DNA of 64,000 nt from Saccharopolyspora montiporae (GTDB lineage Bacteria > Actinomycetota > Actinomycetes > Mycobacteriales > Pseudonocardiaceae), in NCBI RefSeq assembly GCF_015209505.1, contig NZ_JADEYC010000011.1, forward strand, positions 1-64,000, read 5' to 3'. The translations under genes and the position numbers were made by a program. Numbering within the stretch: position 1 is the first letter of the stretch; the number at the start of each line of letters is the position of its first letter. The notes under the pieces were generated by a model. That model did no database searches. It saw nothing but the letters and a program-made list of their open reading frames with translations, and had not been told where the DNA came from. Shown piece by piece: positions 61,042-64,000 of the stretch.

Positions 61042-61659
61042 CTAGCTGCGCCTGCCGAGGTCGTCGAACCCGTTCCAGGACGCCGCCAGCCCGTAGGTCA
61101 GCGCGCAGGTCAGCGGCTGCACCAGCACGGCCCACCCGGTGCCGATCTCCGGGGCCCGAGCGACCGGCTGCCCCACCGCCGGATCCGCCGGCGGCGGGTG
61201 CAGCGCCGCCGCGAACGAACCGCCCAGCTGCATGCCCAGCCATGCCGCCAGCAGCGAGCCGATCGCGGCACCCACCAGCAGCACCGGCCCGCGGCGACTG
61301 CGCACCAGCCACAGCACGGCACCGACCAGCACGCCGAAACCCGCGCTGAGCAGCAAGAACAGCGCCAGTGCATCGAACTCGTGGTAGGACTCGACCAGCG
61401 AGGAGGTGGTTCCGCCCGGGGCCAGCACGCCGTGCTCCGGCGGGGCCAACCGGGACCAGATCCAGCCCAGCGGCACGCCGAGCAGCGCGATCAACGACGC
61501 CGCGCTCAACGCAGGTAGCAGATCCGCCCGGACCACCGGCCGCGGGACCGGCGGGGGCGGCAGGAAGCCGTCGAGCGCCGCGTCCGACTCGGCGGCAGCC
61601 GGCTCGGACGGCGAGTCCGGAGCGCCGCCGTCGTCCGGGTCCTCCTGCCTGTCCGGCAC
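61042..61659 (-). CDS. DUF2567-family membrane protein
   Basis: 205 residues from the GTG at 61659, which has GAGGAGG 5 bases upstream. The first 45 residues are acidic and Pro-rich, and cytoplasmic. Four membrane segments follow (about 50-66, 88-108, 117-135 and 170-188). The GWIWSRLAPPEHGVL motif after the first helix and QPLTCALTYGLAASWNGFDDLGR at the end are typical of DUF2567. A homologue is next to the nad genes in mycobacteria (Rv1591, from memory). Function unknown. Confidence 0.75.
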   Translation of the reverse strand: MPDRQEDPDDGGAPDSPSEPAAAESDAALDGFLPPPPVPRPVVRADLLPALSAASLIALLGVPLGWIWSRLAPPEHGVLAPGGTTSSLVESYHEFDALALFLLLSAGFGVLVGAVLWLVRSRRGPVLLVGAAIGSLLAAWLGMQLGGSFAAALHPPPADPAVGQPVARAPEIGTGWAVLVQPLTCALTYGLAASWNGFDDLGRRS

Positions 61660-61841
61660 GCCGACCTCCTCGGACACGCGATCGAGCCCCCTCGGGCACG
61701 CGGTTCCCGGGCGACCCCCGGGCGTCGGCCACCCTAGCCTGCGCCCACCGGCGATCCGCATCACCCGACACCCGGATGCAGTGGGCTCATCAACTATTCT
61801 GCGCGGCGACATCTGTCAACTGTCGCCAAAGGACTAGCTCA

Positions 61842-63839
61842 GTGGCGGGAATCGTCCCCACACCGGTGCTGACCGGCCCGAGTCCGATCGATGAACCACG
61901 GCGCGATTCGGCGGTGCGGCTCACGCTGCGCAGCACGCTCGGCGAGCTGGTACTCGGGTCCGCGACCGCAGCCCTGGTGAGCCTGCTGCTGCAGTTCGCG
62001 GTGTCCCGGTTCACCATCGTCGAACCGAGCTTCGCACCGGAAGCCCTGGCCGCGGCCTCGTCGGCCGTCGTGCTGCTGGTCCTGTTCGCGCTGCTGGCGT
62101 TCGGCCACCGCCGCTCGCCGCGGTGGCTGCGGCTGCTGGGCAGCTGGGTGGCGCTGAGTTCGCTGTCCACGTTGGCCTTGGCCCTTCCGCTGCAGAGCAC
62201 GCGCTTCTACTACGGCGGGTCCTCGGTGGACAACGGCTTCCGCATGCAGTACATGACGCGGATGGCCAGCACGGCCGGGCTCGCCGACATGAACTACGCC
62301 GAAACGGCCCCCTACTACCCGGCGGGCTGGTTCTGGCTCGGCGGGCGGTTCGCCAACCTCATCGGCTGGGAGGGCTGGGCCGCCTACAAGCCGTACGCGC
62401 TGGCCTGGGTGGCGGTGACCACCGTGCTCGCGTTCACCGTGTGGAGCGTCGTGGTGCGGCGCAGGCTCGCGCTGCTGGCCGCGGTGGTGACCGGCCTGTC
62501 CGGGATGCTGCACGGGATCGAGGAACCCTACGCCTGGCCGTCCGCCGCCCTGCTGCCGCCGGTGGCCGTGCTGTGCTGGCACGCCCTGCGCCGCGAGCAG
62601 CGGGCCCCGCGCTGGACCCTGGCCTGCATCGGCGGGTTCGTCGGGTTCGCGGCGATCACCTACACGCTGCACTTCGCGTTCGCGGTGCTCATGGTGTTGA
62701 TCATGGCCATGATCATCGGCGTGTCGAAGGTGCACCGCGGCGCACCGGCCGGCGCCACCGCGCGCGTGCTGTTCCTGCGGCTGCTGCCGATCGGCCTGGT
62801 CAGCCTGGTCATCGCGCTGATCGTGTGGCTGCCCTACCTGTGGTCGACCGGGTTCCTGCTGAACAACCCGCGCAGCGCCGCGCAGCACTACCTGCCCGAG
62901 GACAGCGCCTTCCTGCCGGTGCCGATGCTGGACAGCACCGTGTTCGGCGTGCTGTGCCTGGCCGGCTTCGCCTGGCTGCTGCTGCGCTGCACCCGCAGCG
63001 AGGTCGCCGCCGCGATGCTGTCCATCGTGGTCGCGGTGTACGGCTGGTTCCTGCTGTCCACCCTGGCGCTGCTGGCCAAGAGCACACTGCTGGCCTTCCG
63101 GCTGAACGTCATCCTCGACGTGACGCTGGCCGCCGCGGGCGTGTTCGGGCTACTGGAGCTGATCGGCTACCTGCGGCGCACGCTGGACGCGCGGCACGCC
63201 GCGCGCATCGGGCTGCTGGCCGGCTCGCTGGGCCTGCTGGGCGCGGTCGCGATCAACCAGAACGCGCTCAGCGACACGCTCAAGGATTCCACCGAGGCCG
63301 CCTACTCCGACTACTACCCCACCGGCACCAACGCGGTGGGCGGCACGGACACCGCCGAGGACGGGGCCTGGCTGGACGACGAGATGCGGGCGATCGCCGA
63401 ACTCACCGGCAAGCCGCCGCAGGAGAACATCGTGCTGTCCACCGACTACACACTCATGTCGTTCGCGCCCTACTGGGGCTTCCAGCAGGAGACACCGCAC
63501 TACGCCAACCCGCTGGCCGACTACGACGGCCGGGCCGAGGAGATCGCCTCCTGGACCGAGGCGACGAACCCGGAGGACCTGCTGCACCGGCTGGACAGCA
63601 GCCCCTTCCCGGCGCCGAACGTGTTCGTGCTGCGCAACAGCCCGAGCGCGCAGGACGCGGAACAGCCCGAGGTCGGCGGGGACTACGAGGAAGTGCTGGC
63701 GCTGCAGCTCAAGGAGGACGCGTTCCCGCAGCAGCCCAACGTCCGCGACTACGACGTCTACTTCGACCCGGCGGCGTTCGCATCGCCGGAGTTCGTGAAG
63801 CGGCAGATCGGCCCGTACAGCGTGATCGTGCGCCGGTGA
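61842..63839 (+). CDS. aftA: Galactan 5-O-arabinofuranosyltransferase (AftA-like, GT85)
   Basis: 665 residues. It adds the first arabinofuranose to the galactan of cell-wall arabinogalactan, using decaprenyl-phosphoryl arabinose. About eleven membrane helices (40 to 470) are followed by a 180-residue extracellular C-terminal domain. The loop SVDNGFRMQYMTRMASTAGL followed by NYAETAPYYPAGWFWLGGRF is typical of AftA and carries the probable catalytic Asp. GTG start at 61842 is chosen because the conserved region begins soon after; the ribosome site is not clear. It converges on a P450 gene. Confidence 0.88.
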   Translation: MAGIVPTPVLTGPSPIDEPRRDSAVRLTLRSTLGELVLGSATAALVSLLLQFAVSRFTIVEPSFAPEALAAASSAVVLLVLFALLAFGHRRSPRWLRLLGSWVALSSLSTLALALPLQSTRFYYGGSSVDNGFRMQYMTRMASTAGLADMNYAETAPYYPAGWFWLGGRFANLIGWEGWAAYKPYALAWVAVTTVLAFTVWSVVVRRRLALLAAVVTGLSGMLHGIEEPYAWPSAALLPPVAVLCWHALRREQRAPRWTLACIGGFVGFAAITYTLHFAFAVLMVLIMAMIIGVSKVHRGAPAGATARVLFLRLLPIGLVSLVIALIVWLPYLWSTGFLLNNPRSAAQHYLPEDSAFLPVPMLDSTVFGVLCLAGFAWLLLRCTRSEVAAAMLSIVVAVYGWFLLSTLALLAKSTLLAFRLNVILDVTLAAAGVFGLLELIGYLRRTLDARHAARIGLLAGSLGLLGAVAINQNALSDTLKDSTEAAYSDYYPTGTNAVGGTDTAEDGAWLDDEMRAIAELTGKPPQENIVLSTDYTLMSFAPYWGFQQETPHYANPLADYDGRAEEIASWTEATNPEDLLHRLDSSPFPAPNVFVLRNSPSAQDAEQPEVGGDYEEVLALQLKEDAFPQQPNVRDYDVYFDPAAFASPEFVKRQIGPYSVIVRR

Positions 63840-63862
63840 TGCCCGCGCCGGTCGCCGCCGGA

Positions 63863-64000
63863 TCAGCGCAGCAGCACCGGTAGTTCGCGCAGGCCTCGGA
63901 TCAGCGTGCTGTAGCGCCACTGCGGTTCCCGCAGCGCAGGCGCCGCGCGCAGGCCGGGGAACCGGGCGGACAGCTGTCGCAGCGCGGTCCGCCCTTCCAG
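63863..64000 (-). CDS. C-terminal end of a cytochrome P450 (gene runs past the window)
   Basis: 45 codons before the stop at 63863 read LEGRTALRQLSARFPGLRAA, then EPQWRYSTLIRGLRELPVLL. This is the end of a bacterial cytochrome P450 (helix L after the heme loop, and the final RGLRELPV strand). The heme cysteine and the rest lie beyond base 64000. Family CYP number cannot be told. Confidence 0.8.
   Translation of the reverse strand: MEGRTALRQLSARFPGLRAAPALREPQWRYSTLIRGLRELPVLLR

Noticed and set aside
61831-61850. String ACTAGCTCAGTGG resembling the D-arm of a tRNA
   Set aside because: No acceptor stem, anticodon arm or T-loop follows; the aftA start codon lies inside it.

Overview
High-GC (about 70%) actinobacterial chromosome with dense, mostly overlapping operons. 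A galactan arabinosyltransferase of AftA type (61842-63839) points to an arabinogalactan cell wall. PriA-type HisA without a trpF, SoxR with an Fe-S motif, NrtR next to nadABC, and the order nad - his - trp - lgt - pyk - tesB all fit a suborder close to Mycobacteriales/Pseudonocardiales. A member of the Pseudonocardiaceae is my best guess, but genus cannot be read from the sequence. From memory, the backbone follows the M. tuberculosis Rv1591-Rv1618 neighbourhood (DUF2567, nrtR, nadABC, hisDCB, hisH, hisA, hisF, hisI, trpE, trp-associated membrane protein, trpC, trpB, trpA, lgt, pyk, tesB). Unrelated modules are inserted at several points. I see no rRNA, tRNA, CRISPR array, transposase or integrase.

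Layout: 1-5549 holds a gene tail, a CycA-type amino acid permease, DedA, a PBP4-type carboxypeptidase, and a divergent LysE exporter/Lrp pair. 5539-9035 holds tesB, pyk, a VanZ-like protein and a DUF2461 gene with an apparent frameshift. 9279-17281 holds an AAA-LuxR regulator, a lytic transglycosylase behind a structured leader, a GntR/GntP gluconate pair and a HelD helicase. 17337-23385 is gltBD. A cobalamin riboswitch at 23771-23888 precedes a BtuFCD importer (23986-26743). 26777-33397 is lgt and trpABC, a 27-residue ORF, the trp membrane protein and trpE. 34261-37070 is hisI, hisF, priA and hisH.

37119-43516 interrupts the his genes. It contains a split transketolase under an almost textbook SoxR promoter, soxR itself, a CitA/CitB-type two-component system, a DctA dicarboxylate carrier and a small membrane protein. 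hisBCD follow (43635-46773). Then come a secreted M14 carboxypeptidase, YqeB, a CNNM/CorC protein and a nitrilase-family amidase. A persulfide-detoxification operon (CstR-like sensor, persulfide dioxygenase-rhodanese, rhodanese, TauE exporter) occupies 51915-55078. A CPBP protease, nadCBA with a divergent NrtR, a LON-domain protein, DUF2567, AftA and the end of a cytochrome P450 gene close the window.

Two themes recur. Biosynthetic operons are tightly translation-coupled by ATGA/GTGA overlaps. More than a dozen genes have a TANNNT hexamer 6 to 8 bases before the start codon and no clear Shine-Dalgarno sequence, which is the signature of leaderless mRNAs. The observations most worth following up are the SoxR-transketolase module, the structured region before the transglycosylase, the small ORF coupled to trpC, and the CstR operon.
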